The notes under the pieces: generated by a model | What the model was told of the DNA's origin: nothing | Seen by the model: only the letters and a program-made list of their open reading frames with translations | Databases searched by the model: none | Source: Lachnospiraceae bacterium | Lineage (GTDB): Bacteria; Bacillota; Clostridia; Lachnospirales; Lachnospiraceae | NCBI GenBank assembly: GCA_017958465.1 | Contig: JAGDCQ010000114.1 | Coordinates: 1-12,552 of the forward strand | Direction of reading: 5' to 3' | Length of the DNA: 12,552 nt | Translations under genes and position numbers: made by a program | Part shown: one piece after another, positions 1 to 7,103 of the stretch | Layout of the letters: every line of letters starts with the position of its first letter | Numbering within the stretch: position 1 is the stretch's first letter

Positions 1-856
1 CGGCGGTTCTTTTGTGTATGTTCCGAAGGGAGTGAAGGTGGAGGTTCCGCTCCAGTCCTACTTCCGTCTGAATGCAAAGGGTGCTGGCCAGTTCGAGCAT
101 ACACTGATAATAGTCGACGAGGGCGCTGACCTGCACTTCATAGAAGGGTGCTCCGCTCCGAAGTGGAACGTTGCAAACCTGCACGCGGGCTGCGTTGAGC
201 TTTTCGTAAAGAAGAATGCAAGGCTCCGTTACTCGACCATTGAAAACTGGGCCAAGAATATGTACAACCTGAACACAAAGCGCGCGATCGTTGAAGAAGG
301 CGGGCGTATGGAGTGGGTTTCCGGATCCTTTGGTTCTCACGTTTCATACCTGTATCCCACTACGATCCTTAAGGGTGACGGCTCCGACTGCGAGTACACG
401 GGCATCACCTTTGCGGGACGCGGCCAGAACCTCGATACAGGCTGCAGAATGGTGCATATCGGCAGGAACACATCTTCCCTTGTGACTGCCAAGTCCCTTG
501 TAAAAGACGGCGGAATAGGCACGTTCAGAAGCTCTGTGGAGGTAAAACCCCAGGCAGCGGGCGCAAGGTCTTCCGTGGACTGCGATTCCCTGATGCTTGA
601 CGACACCTCGCGTTCCGACACCATCCCTGCGATGGATATCCGCACGGACAACTGTGATGTGGGCCACGAGGCAAAGATCGGGCGCATTTCCGACGAAGCC
701 GTGTTCTACCTTATGAGCCGCGGCATCTCGGAATCCGAGGCCAGGGCCATGATCGTTTCGGGTTTCGCAAACCCTATAAGCAAAGAGCTTCCGCTGGAAT
801 ATGCGGCGGAGATGAATAACCTTATCAAACTTGAGATGGAAGGAAGTGCGAGCTGA
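1..856 (+). CDS. sufB: SufB, Fe-S cluster scaffold subunit (5' end outside window)
   Basis: This is the C-terminal part of SufB, the scaffold subunit of the cytoplasmic SufBCD complex on which Fe-S clusters are built. The reading frame is already open at base 2 (reading GGSFVYVPKG), so the start lies upstream and the GTG at 14 is an internal valine codon. Family landmarks seen are YVPKGVKVEVPLQSYFRLN at the left edge, then GQFEHTLIIVDEGA and EGCSAPKW. The core ends with CDSLMLDDTSRSDTIP and GHEAKIGRISDEAVFYLMSRG. The Cys codon at 581-583 and the Glu codon at 668-670 lie 29 residues apart. They match the positions of E. coli SufB Cys405 and Glu434, which are needed for cluster assembly. The stop overlaps the sufD start by one base (TGATG), so the two genes are translationally coupled. 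sufC is expected just upstream but cannot be seen. Confidence 0.97.
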   Translation, partial: GGSFVYVPKGVKVEVPLQSYFRLNAKGAGQFEHTLIIVDEGADLHFIEGCSAPKWNVANLHAGCVELFVKKNARLRYSTIENWAKNMYNLNTKRAIVEEGGRMEWVSGSFGSHVSYLYPTTILKGDGSDCEYTGITFAGRGQNLDTGCRMVHIGRNTSSLVTAKSLVKDGGIGTFRSSVEVKPQAAGARSSVDCDSLMLDDTSRSDTIPAMDIRTDNCDVGHEAKIGRISDEAVFYLMSRGISESEARAMIVSGFANPISKELPLEYAAEMNNLIKLEMEGSAS

Positions 857-1995
857 TGGGAAATATAACAGTAAACAGACTGCCGGTGCCTACCTGGAAC
901 AGTCTGCGCGTAAACGACTGCACGGTACACCTTCCGGAGTGGTTTGAGCCTGCAACGCCCGAGATCACGGCGCCTGCAGGAGTGACGGTGACAGAGATGT
1001 ACACCGGGAAAGGGCTTTCGGAGCTGGATTCCCTGGTGGAGGGACTTGCAGGTGAGGCTGTTGTGGCCGGAAAGCAGGCCATCTACAACGAACAGCACTT
1101 CCCTACGGCTCTCGGAAAGGATTTTACGAATGTCATTGACGGCGCTGCCGCAAGCATCCGCAAGATAGAGATCCCGGAAGGACAAAAGATAGAAGAACCG
1201 GTAGTAGTAAAGCTTGATGCTGCAGACGGCAAGGATATTGCGGAGCAGTATATGATAGTTGCCGGTAAGGATTCGGAGGCTTCGATCCTTTTTGTGAGGA
1301 GCACCGAAAAAGACGCAAAAGGGACACTTTTGTCCGAGATAAAGGTGGTAGCCGGCGAAAACGCAAAGGTCCGTCTGTTCGACGTAAACCTTGCAGGAAG
1401 CGATTTTCTCGTGCTGGACGACTGTGCTGCCAACCTTTCGAAAAACGCCGGATTTGAGCTTACACAGCTCCTTCTGGGGGGCAAAGAGACCCACACGGGA
1501 TGCAAGACCGTACAGGCCGGTGAAGGCTCTCAGTTTACGGTAAACACCGGGTATCTTGCGGAAAACAACCAGCTTCTTGATATCAACTACCATACCGTGC
1601 AGCTTGGCAGGAACACAGAGTCGAAGATATATGTTAAGGGTTCGATCCGAAAGGGCGCCGCAAAGGTATTCCGCGGCACCATAGACTTCCGCAAGGGATC
1701 GGCAGGCTCCGTGGGTGACGAGCAGGAAGATGTGCTGCTTTTCGATGATGACGTGGTGAACAAGACCATCCCTGTGATCCTCACAGAAGAAGAGGATGTA
1801 AAGGGACGTCACGGCGGCTCCATGGGCAATCTTGCGGCAGATACCCTGTTCTACATGGGCACCCGCGGCATTAAGAAGAAATATGCGGAAATGCTCGTAA
1901 CAAAGGGCAGGCTCGTGAGCATCGCGCATACGATCCCGCATGAAGAGACGATAGGCCGCGTGAACGGCTTTATCAGGGAGGCATTCAGTGACTGA
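856..1995 (+). CDS. sufD: SufD, Fe-S cluster assembly subunit
   Basis: SufD is the partner of SufB in the SufBC2D scaffold and shares its beta-helix core. The 379-aa product shows the SufB/SufD pattern in its second half: GCKTVQAGEGSQFTVNTGYL, then LGRNTESKIYVKGSIRKGAAKVFRGTIDF-type residues, then ADTLFYMGTRGIKKKYAEML. His319 (codon 1810-1812, in GRHGGSMG) sits where E. coli SufD has His360, the residue facing SufB Cys405 at the assembly interface. The length is close to typical for SufD. The ATG overlaps the sufB stop by one base, and the 3' end overlaps sufS by 8 nt. SufD is less conserved than SufB, as is usual. The assignment rests on both the motifs and the operon position. Confidence 0.95.
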   Translation: MGNITVNRLPVPTWNSLRVNDCTVHLPEWFEPATPEITAPAGVTVTEMYTGKGLSELDSLVEGLAGEAVVAGKQAIYNEQHFPTALGKDFTNVIDGAAASIRKIEIPEGQKIEEPVVVKLDAADGKDIAEQYMIVAGKDSEASILFVRSTEKDAKGTLLSEIKVVAGENAKVRLFDVNLAGSDFLVLDDCAANLSKNAGFELTQLLLGGKETHTGCKTVQAGEGSQFTVNTGYLAENNQLLDINYHTVQLGRNTESKIYVKGSIRKGAAKVFRGTIDFRKGSAGSVGDEQEDVLLFDDDVVNKTIPVILTEEEDVKGRHGGSMGNLAADTLFYMGTRGIKKKYAEMLVTKGRLVSIAHTIPHEETIGRVNGFIREAFSD

Positions 1996-3196
1996 TCTCA
2001 GAAAAGATTTCCCGATCCTTCAGGACAGGGACTACATTTATTTCGATAATGCGGCAACCTCCATGCGCCCTGTCGCCGTTACGGACGCAATGACGCGGTT
2101 TAATGAGACCGTGAACTCAAACCCCATGCGCGGGCTCTACGAGTGGAGCATTAAGGCTACCGACGCCTACGAGAGCGCAAGGGCAAAGGTTGCGAAGTTC
2201 ATAGGTGCTAAGAGCGCGGAGGAGATCATCTTCACACGGAACGCCACAGAATCCCTGAACCTTATCGCCTACAGCTATGGGCGTGCTTTTGTGGAAGAAG
2301 GGGACGAGATCGTTGTTTCCGTTTCCGAGCACCACAGCAACATCCTGCCCTGGCAGATGGTGGCGCGCGAAAAGGGCGCAAAGCTTGTATGGCTTGAGTG
2401 CGCGCCGGACGGCTCCTACAGCGACGAAGAGCTCGCAAAGATCGGCCCGAGGACTAAGGTTGTTGCGATAGCGCAGGTTTCAAACGTGCTCGGACAGCCT
2501 AAGGATATTAAGAAAATAGCGGCCCTTGCGCACGAAAACGGCGCTGTTATTGTTGCGGACGGAGCGCAGGCTGCGCCGCATATGGCAGTAAACGTGCAGG
2601 AGATGGATGCCGATTTCTACGTATTTTCCGGTCACAAGATGCTCGGGCCCATGGGCATAGGCGTCTGCTACGGAAAAAAGAAGCTGCTTGAGAAAATGCC
2701 GCCCTTCCTTACAGGCGGCGAGATGATAGAGTACGTGACGCGCGAGAGCGCTACATACGCCGAGGTTCCGCACAAGTTTGAGGCGGGCACCGTGAATGCA
2801 TCGGGTGCCGTAGGCCTTGCGGCGGCCATAGATTATCTTGAAAATGTGGGCTTTGACTTTATCACAAAGCAGGAAGAAAAGCTTACGGCGCTGCTTATGG
2901 ACGAAATGAGCAGGATCCCTTATGTCACCGTCTACGGCGACAAAGATCCTTCGAAACACTGCGGTATCGTGACTTTCAACATCGAGGGGTGCCACCCGCA
3001 CGACGTTTCATCAATCCTGGATGCCGACAAGGTCTGCATCCGCGCGGGACACCATTGCGCGCAGCCGCTCATGCAGTACATGAAGGTGAATGCCACCTGC
3101 AGGGCGAGCCTGTATTTTTACAACACCGAGGACGAGGTTTTCCGCTTCGCGAAGAGCCTTGCGAAAGTAAGAGAGGAACTTGGATATGGATCTTAA
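1988..3196 (+). CDS. sufS: SufS, group II PLP-dependent cysteine desulfurase
   Basis: SufS removes sulfur from L-cysteine, giving alanine and an enzyme persulfide that is passed to SufU. The 402-aa class V aminotransferase fold is clear: YFDNAATSMRP near the N-terminus, EHHSNILPW (His115 stacks on PLP) and VADGAQAAPH (Asp191 and Gln194 contact PLP). In SGHKMLGPMGIG, Lys217 forms the internal aldimine. In RAGHHCAQP, Cys357 is the persulfide-carrying cysteine. The short RAGHHCAQP loop, with no insertion, marks the SufS/group II type rather than IscS/NifS. The start is GTG 1988, chosen because AGGGAGG (1975-1981) lies 6 nt upstream and the N-terminus matches the family. It overlaps sufD by 8 nt and sufU by 11 nt, indicating coupled translation. 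Confidence 0.97.
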   Translation: MTDLRKDFPILQDRDYIYFDNAATSMRPVAVTDAMTRFNETVNSNPMRGLYEWSIKATDAYESARAKVAKFIGAKSAEEIIFTRNATESLNLIAYSYGRAFVEEGDEIVVSVSEHHSNILPWQMVAREKGAKLVWLECAPDGSYSDEELAKIGPRTKVVAIAQVSNVLGQPKDIKKIAALAHENGAVIVADGAQAAPHMAVNVQEMDADFYVFSGHKMLGPMGIGVCYGKKKLLEKMPPFLTGGEMIEYVTRESATYAEVPHKFEAGTVNASGAVGLAAAIDYLENVGFDFITKQEEKLTALLMDEMSRIPYVTVYGDKDPSKHCGIVTFNIEGCHPHDVSSILDADKVCIRAGHHCAQPLMQYMKVNATCRASLYFYNTEDEVFRFAKSLAKVREELGYGS

Positions 3197-3614
3197 ACAG
3201 ATGTACAGGGAGATCGTGAACGAGCACAACCTGCATCCCACCCATAAATATGATCTGGACACGCCGACTGTGGTCTTAAGGGGCGTTAACCCGAGCTGCG
3301 GCGACGATATCACCCTGCAGCTGAAGGTGGAGGACGGCGTGATCACCGATGGTTCCTACAACGGCGTCGGCTGCGCCATTTCGCAGGCCTCGGCTGATAT
3401 GATGCTCGACCTTGTGATAGGCAAGGAAACGGCGGAAGCCGAGCGTTTGATGGATATTTTCAACCGCATGATAACCGGCGAGGTATCGGAAGAAGAACTG
3501 GAGGATATCGACGAGGCAGCGGCGCTGCAGGATATCGCCCATATGCCGGCCCGGGTGAAGTGCGCAAAGCTTGGCTGGCGCACCCTTGGGGAGATACTTG
3601 GGCAGCAGGAGTGA
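3186..3614 (+). CDS. sufU: SufU, zinc-dependent sulfurtransferase
   Basis: SufU accepts sulfur from SufS in Gram-positive bacteria and takes the place of SufE. The 142-aa protein has the zinc-binding set of this family: Cys38 and Asp40 (NPSCGDD), Cys63 (GVGCAISQASADMM) and Cys126 (ARVKCAKLGW). The segment between the second and third cysteines (about 80-115) is the SufU-type insertion that separates it from IscU. I chose ATG 3186 over the in-frame TTG 3180. AGGAA at 3174-3178 lies 7 nt before the ATG but only 1 nt before the TTG. The gene overlaps the sufS 3' end by 11 nt and stops 2 nt before mnmA. Pairing with SufS in one operon supports the role. Confidence 0.95.
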   Translation: MDLKQMYREIVNEHNLHPTHKYDLDTPTVVLRGVNPSCGDDITLQLKVEDGVITDGSYNGVGCAISQASADMMLDLVIGKETAEAERLMDIFNRMITGEVSEEELEDIDEAAALQDIAHMPARVKCAKLGWRTLGEILGQQE

Positions 3615-3616
3615 GC

Positions 3617-4672
3617 ATGAGTAAAGTGATTGTGGGCCTCTCGGGAGGCGTGGATAGTGCGGTTGCAGCGTACCTGCTGAAAGTAGCGGGGTATGATGTG
3701 ATCGGTGTGACGCTGAAAAACTGGGAGAGTAAGACCGGTGAGCCCGGGCGCTGCTGTGAGATCACGGAAGCACAAAGGATCGCTGCCGCCCTCGATATCT
3801 CCTATTTCGTGAAGAACGCCTTTGACTCCTTCAGAGAATACGTAACAGAGCCTTTCGTCAGGGAATATGCCTGCGGGAGGACTCCGAACCCCTGCGTGGA
3901 GTGCAACCGTTACGTGAAGTGGGACGAGATGATGCAAGCGGCGCAGCACATGGGCGCAAACTACATAGCAACGGGCCATTATGCAACCGTCACAAGGCTT
4001 GCAAACGGGCGTTACACAGTAAAGCAGGCGGACCACGCCGAGAAGGACCAGACCTATATGCTCTACAGGCTTACCCAGGAGCAGCTGGCGCACACCATCA
4101 TGCCTCTTGGAAAGCTTTCAAAGACGGAAGTCCGGAAGATCGCTAAGGAGGTGGGGATCCCGGTGGCCAACAAGCCGGATTCCCAGGAGATCTGCTTTGT
4201 GCCGGAGGGCAATTACGCCGATTTCGTAGAGGAAGAAGCCGGGGAGTTCCCCGCAGGCAACTTTGTGGACGAGGACGGTAACATCCTTGGAAAGCACAAG
4301 GGGATCATCCACTACACGGTGGGGCAGAGGAAGGGCCTTGGTATCGCCATGGGCCACCCTGTTTTCGTGAAAAAGATAGATGCCAAAAAGAATGAAGTCG
4401 TGTTGTCTGAAGAGGGAGCGCTCTTTAGCGACACTGTTGTTGTAAACCGCCTGAATTTCCTTGGGATCGAAGACATTAAGGAAGGCGAAAAAATCCGCGC
4501 CAGGGCACGGATACGTTATCACCACTCAGGAGAGTGGGCAACGCTCACGCGCAGCGGCGCGGAAACAGTTACGATTACGTTTGACAGCCCCGTAAGGGCT
4601 GCTTCACCCGGCCAGTCCGCAGTTTTCTACGATGAGGATAACTGCCTGCTTGGCGGGGGTATAATTGTTTAG
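3617..4672 (+). CDS. mnmA: MnmA, tRNA 2-thiouridylase
   Basis: MnmA adenylates and then thiolates wobble U34 of tRNAs for Lys, Glu and Gln, giving the s2U base. The 351-aa product begins with the PP-loop ATP-pyrophosphatase motif SGGVDS (residues 9-14). It has the two catalytic cysteines in the usual contexts: Cys96 in NPCVECN and Cys193 in DSQEICFVPEGNY. Downstream are GQRKGLGIAMGHPVFV and a C-terminal beta-barrel ending RAASPGQSAVFYDED. A longer in-frame ORF extends upstream, but ATG 3617 is preferred. AGGAG (3607-3611) lies 5 nt before it, and the protein then starts directly at the PP-loop strand. It begins 2 nt after the sufU stop, so it is the last gene of the suf operon. That position suggests SufS, perhaps with SufU, as its sulfur source (inference). 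Only 13 nt separate it from the convergent rpiB. Confidence 0.96.
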   Translation: MSKVIVGLSGGVDSAVAAYLLKVAGYDVIGVTLKNWESKTGEPGRCCEITEAQRIAAALDISYFVKNAFDSFREYVTEPFVREYACGRTPNPCVECNRYVKWDEMMQAAQHMGANYIATGHYATVTRLANGRYTVKQADHAEKDQTYMLYRLTQEQLAHTIMPLGKLSKTEVRKIAKEVGIPVANKPDSQEICFVPEGNYADFVEEEAGEFPAGNFVDEDGNILGKHKGIIHYTVGQRKGLGIAMGHPVFVKKIDAKKNEVVLSEEGALFSDTVVVNRLNFLGIEDIKEGEKIRARARIRYHHSGEWATLTRSGAETVTITFDSPVRAASPGQSAVFYDEDNCLLGGGIIV

Positions 4673-4685
4673 AGGCTGACGGAAC

Positions 4686-5114
4686 TTAGTCCTCTATCAT
4701 CTCTATACGTCTGATATGCCTTTCCTCGCCGGAGAACGGCGTCTTAAGGAAGGTGTCAACGATCATATTTGCGAGGCCCGGTCCAACGACCCTGCCTCCC
4801 ATGGCCAGCACGTTTGCATTGTTATGCAGACGTGTTGCTTTTGCGCTGTAAACGTCGTGGCAGTGCGCGCAGCGGATGCCTTCGAACCTGTTTGCAGCAA
4901 TGCTTATCCCGATACCGGTACCGCAGATAAGGATCCCCTTGTCGGCTGTGCCGTCAAGGATCGCGTTTGCTACCTGCTTTGCAAAGATCGGGTAGTCTAC
5001 GGGCGATTCGTCAAACGTCCCGTAATCCTTGAATTCTTCCCCCATTTCGGCAAGGTGCTCCTTTATTTCCTGCATAAGAGCGTACCCGCCGTGATCGCAA
5101 CCCAAAGCTATCAT
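4686..5114 (-). CDS. rpiB: Ribose-5-phosphate isomerase B (RpiB/LacAB family)
   Basis: RpiB interconverts ribose 5-phosphate and ribulose 5-phosphate in the non-oxidative pentose phosphate pathway. The 142-aa protein has family landmarks throughout: IALGCDHGGYALMQEI at the N-terminus, VDYPIFAKQVA, and GILICGTGIGISIAANR. In the last, Cys64 corresponds to the catalytic cysteine of E. coli RpiB (Cys66). RCAHCHDVYSAKATRLHNNANVLAMGGRVVG completes the set. Length is normal. The ATG is preceded by an AGGA-type site in CAGGAACAAT. A good promoter lies upstream at 5200-5228. LacA/LacB and allose-phosphate isomerases share the fold, but no sugar operon is nearby, so RpiB is the simplest call. The gene stands alone on its strand and faces the suf-mnmA operon. 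Confidence 0.94.
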   Translation of the reverse strand: MIALGCDHGGYALMQEIKEHLAEMGEEFKDYGTFDESPVDYPIFAKQVANAILDGTADKGILICGTGIGISIAANRFEGIRCAHCHDVYSAKATRLHNNANVLAMGGRVVGPGLANMIVDTFLKTPFSGEERHIRRIEMIED

Positions 5115-5199
5115 ATTGTTCCTGTTGTCCCCCTTTGTTTCTGTTAGGTTTGTTTAGTGGATCGGCATGCCCCCAACGGAAACCGATTCTCACAAAATG

Positions 5200-5228
5200 A
5201 GTTTACACAATCCTTGTCCGGAAGTCAA
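5200..5228 (-). promoter_or_regulatory. Sigma-A type promoter for rpiB
   Basis: Read on the - strand, TTGACT (5223-5228) and TAAACT (5200-5205) are separated by exactly 17 nt. The predicted transcript start lies roughly 80 nt before the rpiB ATG. The -35 falls inside the inverted repeat at 5209-5236. The boxes are seen in the sequence; activity is inferred. Confidence 0.65.
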
Positions 5229-5244
5229 CAAGGGTTATTTTTTT
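5209..5244 (+). terminator. Possible Rho-independent terminator or operator between divergent promoters
   Basis: On the + strand, AATCCTTGT (5209-5217) can pair with ACAAGGGTT (5228-5236) as a 9-bp stem. It contains one G-U pair and closes a 10-nt loop. The stem is followed by A and seven T residues (5238-5244). This is terminator-like for + transcription entering from the suf-mnmA side, where no terminator is visible before rpiB. The six central pairs CCTTGT/ACAAGG are a perfect repeat that also overlaps the rpiB -35, so an operator is the alternative reading. The stem is not GC-rich, which lowers confidence. Confidence 0.4.
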
Positions 5245-5251
5245 ATCATGA

Positions 5252-5280
5252 TTGACCCCGGAACTAAAAAGCGATAAAAT
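5252..5280 (+). promoter_or_regulatory. Sigma-A type promoter for the HD-GYP gene
   Basis: TTGACC (5252-5257) and TAAAAT (5275-5280) are spaced by 17 nt. The predicted start near 5287 leaves about 30 nt to the AGGAGG at 5316. It lies back to back with the rpiB promoter, with 23 nt between the two -35 boxes. Confidence 0.68.
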
Positions 5281-5315
5281 ACAATCTGTATGGCAAAATA
5301 GCACGTTAAGGGGTG

Positions 5316-5327
5316 AGGAGGCCTCCT
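5316..5327 (+). promoter_or_regulatory. Strong Shine-Dalgarno inside a perfect 12-bp palindrome
   Basis: AGGAGGCCTCCT is a perfect palindrome whose left half is a full-consensus ribosome site. In RNA it could fold as AGGA-GGCC-UCCU, extended by two G-U pairs (5314/5329 and 5315/5328), hiding the site. The start that fits its spacing is TTG 5327, whose frame runs to 5722 and does not encode the HD-GYP protein. The HD-GYP frame opens only after an in-frame TAG at 5346, 25 nt beyond the site. The sequence facts are certain; the regulatory role is a guess. Confidence 0.5.
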
Positions 5328-5354
5328 TGACTGCAGACTGGCGGGTAGAAACTG

Positions 5355-7058
5355 TTGATAGTTTGGTATTACAATGTACTTTTGATAATCGCTTTTCTTG
5401 TTACTGTAGCGTACAGCATAGCCTGGCGCCACAGATACGACGTCCATCTTACCCTTGTATTCGTAGTGTCGTGCATAATGGAAATAGGCTACGCGTTGCT
5501 TGCGTGGTCAAAAGATATAGGGGCGGCTGTAGTTGCCACAAAAGTGGTATTCCTCGGCGGGTGCTTCCTTGCGCCCTTTATGCTGATAGCTGTGCTGAAC
5601 CTGTGCAAGATGAAGACTTTGAAGTTTGTCCGAGTCGGGCTCTACGCACTCTCGACCGTAGTGTACGTGGGGGCCTTGTCTATAGGCGAATGCGGGATCT
5701 TTTACAAGAGCTTTTCCTTTGAGACAGTCGGCGGCGCAGGCCGTCTTACGGACAAGGTTTACGGTCCGCTCCATCCCTGGTATTATATAATGCTGCTCGG
5801 TGAGACCATGGCCATAATAGTGGTCCTTGTGTATTGCTATTTCCGAAAGCGCAACGTGACGAGATGGAACCTTGTGATGTTTGCGGTTCCGGAGATCGTT
5901 TCTGTGTTTGCGTTCTTCTCGTCAAGGGCGATAGATTCAGCCTACGAGACCTTCCCGCTTTCCGTTGTCATGGGCCTTGTGATCTACCTGATAATCGCGT
6001 TCCGCCTTAGCCTTTACGATGTTGTGGGCAACGTCCTGGTTTCCGTCGCCGAAAACGGCCAGACCGGTGTTGCGGCCTTCGATACTAAATTCCGTTTCCT
6101 TGGCAGCAACGAGACTGCAAAGGACGTGTTCCCGGGGCTTCCGAAACTCAGGATAGACGGCACTGCAAACGAGATCGACGATGAGAGCTGCCGTGTGATG
6201 ATCGGCTTTGTGAACGACTTTGCAAAGGATCCCTCAAAGGATACCGCAGTTTACGAGACCGGCGGCCGGTATTACAATATCATGATCAGCAACCTGATGG
6301 ACGGGAAACGCAAAGTGGGCTACTACCTGCTGATGACGGACGACACCGAGAACAGGAAATATATCGCGCTGCTTGACAACTACAACAACGACCTTCTGAA
6401 CGAAGTAAAAAGCAAGACAGAGAACCTTGTAAACATACACAACCGCCTCATAATGGGCATGGCGACCATGGTGGAAAGCCGCGACAACTCGACGGGCGGC
6501 CACATCATGCGGACAAGTACCGTCGTAAAGATACTGACGGCGGAGATGAAGCGGGATAATGTCCTGAACAAACCGTACTCATTCTACGAAAACCTTGTAA
6601 AAGCCGCGCCTATGCACGACCTTGGGAAGGTTGCTGTGGATGATGTGATCCTTCGCAAGCCCGGCAAGTTTACGGACGAAGAGTTTGCGATGATGAAGAT
6701 GCACGCCGCCGAGGGCGCGAGGATAATAGATAAGATCCTGGACGGCACGGATGATGAGGAATTCAGGAAGATCGCCACAAATGTGGCCCACTACCATCAC
6801 GAGCGCTGGGACGGCTCAGGGTACCCTGAGGGGCTTAAAGGCGAGGAGATCCCCATCGAGGCCAGGATAATGGCTATTGCCGATGTTTACGACGCGCTTG
6901 TCAGCAAGCGTGTTTACAAGGAGAGGATGTCCTTTGAACAGGCAGACAGGATCATCCTTGAGGGGATGGGCAACCAGTTCGACAGTTCACTTAAGCCCTA
7001 CTATGTGGCAGTACGTCCGAGGCTTGAGGCCTACTATAGCAGCCTTGCCGAATATTGA
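5355..7058 (+). CDS. Seven-helix membrane sensor with HD-GYP c-di-GMP phosphodiesterase domain
   Basis: This is predicted to be a membrane-bound enzyme degrading cyclic di-GMP. Residues about 5-217 hold seven hydrophobic helices (about 5-22, 33-50, 57-82, 93-111, 142-162, 172-190, 200-217), resembling the 7TM-HISK sensor region. A PAS-like segment follows (about 228-335, with AAFDTKFRFLGSNETA), then a helical linker. The HD-GYP domain shows ESRDNSTGGH (374-383) and the HD pair His421-Asp422 in HDLGK. It continues with KMH (His450), HHERWDGSGYP (481-491), ADVYDAL and GNQFD (540-543). All expected metal-ligand positions look intact, so activity is likely. The start is uncertain: an in-frame TAG at 5346 forces initiation at CTG 5352, TTG 5355 or later, and the only nearby ribosome-like sequence is a weak GGCGGG. 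The strong AGGAGG at 5316 serves another frame. The ligand is unknown. The gene lies 45 nt before the next gene and is probably co-transcribed with it. Confidence 0.92.
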   Translation: MIVWYYNVLLIIAFLVTVAYSIAWRHRYDVHLTLVFVVSCIMEIGYALLAWSKDIGAAVVATKVVFLGGCFLAPFMLIAVLNLCKMKTLKFVRVGLYALSTVVYVGALSIGECGIFYKSFSFETVGGAGRLTDKVYGPLHPWYYIMLLGETMAIIVVLVYCYFRKRNVTRWNLVMFAVPEIVSVFAFFSSRAIDSAYETFPLSVVMGLVIYLIIAFRLSLYDVVGNVLVSVAENGQTGVAAFDTKFRFLGSNETAKDVFPGLPKLRIDGTANEIDDESCRVMIGFVNDFAKDPSKDTAVYETGGRYYNIMISNLMDGKRKVGYYLLMTDDTENRKYIALLDNYNNDLLNEVKSKTENLVNIHNRLIMGMATMVESRDNSTGGHIMRTSTVVKILTAEMKRDNVLNKPYSFYENLVKAAPMHDLGKVAVDDVILRKPGKFTDEEFAMMKMHAAEGARIIDKILDGTDDEEFRKIATNVAHYHHERWDGSGYPEGLKGEEIPIEARIMAIADVYDALVSKRVYKERMSFEQADRIILEGMGNQFDSSLKPYYVAVRPRLEAYYSSLAEY

Positions 7059-7103
7059 AGCACGTAAGTTTTATAAATACAGATCCGTGTGCAGGAGGAG
7101 ACT

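Noticed and set aside
706..1941. Long - strand frame of 411 codons opposite sufB/sufD
   Set aside because: It is a mirror of two well-supported genes, with a His/Cys/Leu-rich, low-complexity-like product and no matching ribosome site.
5280..5355. Possible c-di-GMP (GEMM) riboswitch in the leader of the HD-GYP gene
   Set aside because: The conserved GEMM core elements could not be matched; only scattered GGCAAA-like and GG-rich bits occur, and the leader is too short.
5252..5722. 156-codon frame overlapping the start of the HD-GYP gene
   Set aside because: Its product is Cys/Arg-rich with no family resemblance, whereas the other frame gives a well-formed membrane protein. It matters only as a possible overlapping upstream ORF.
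7055..7077. Promoter (TATAAA at 7072-7077) directly before the 309-aa gene
   Set aside because: The nearest -35-like sequences are spaced 11 or 21 nt away. Co-transcription with the HD-GYP gene is simpler.
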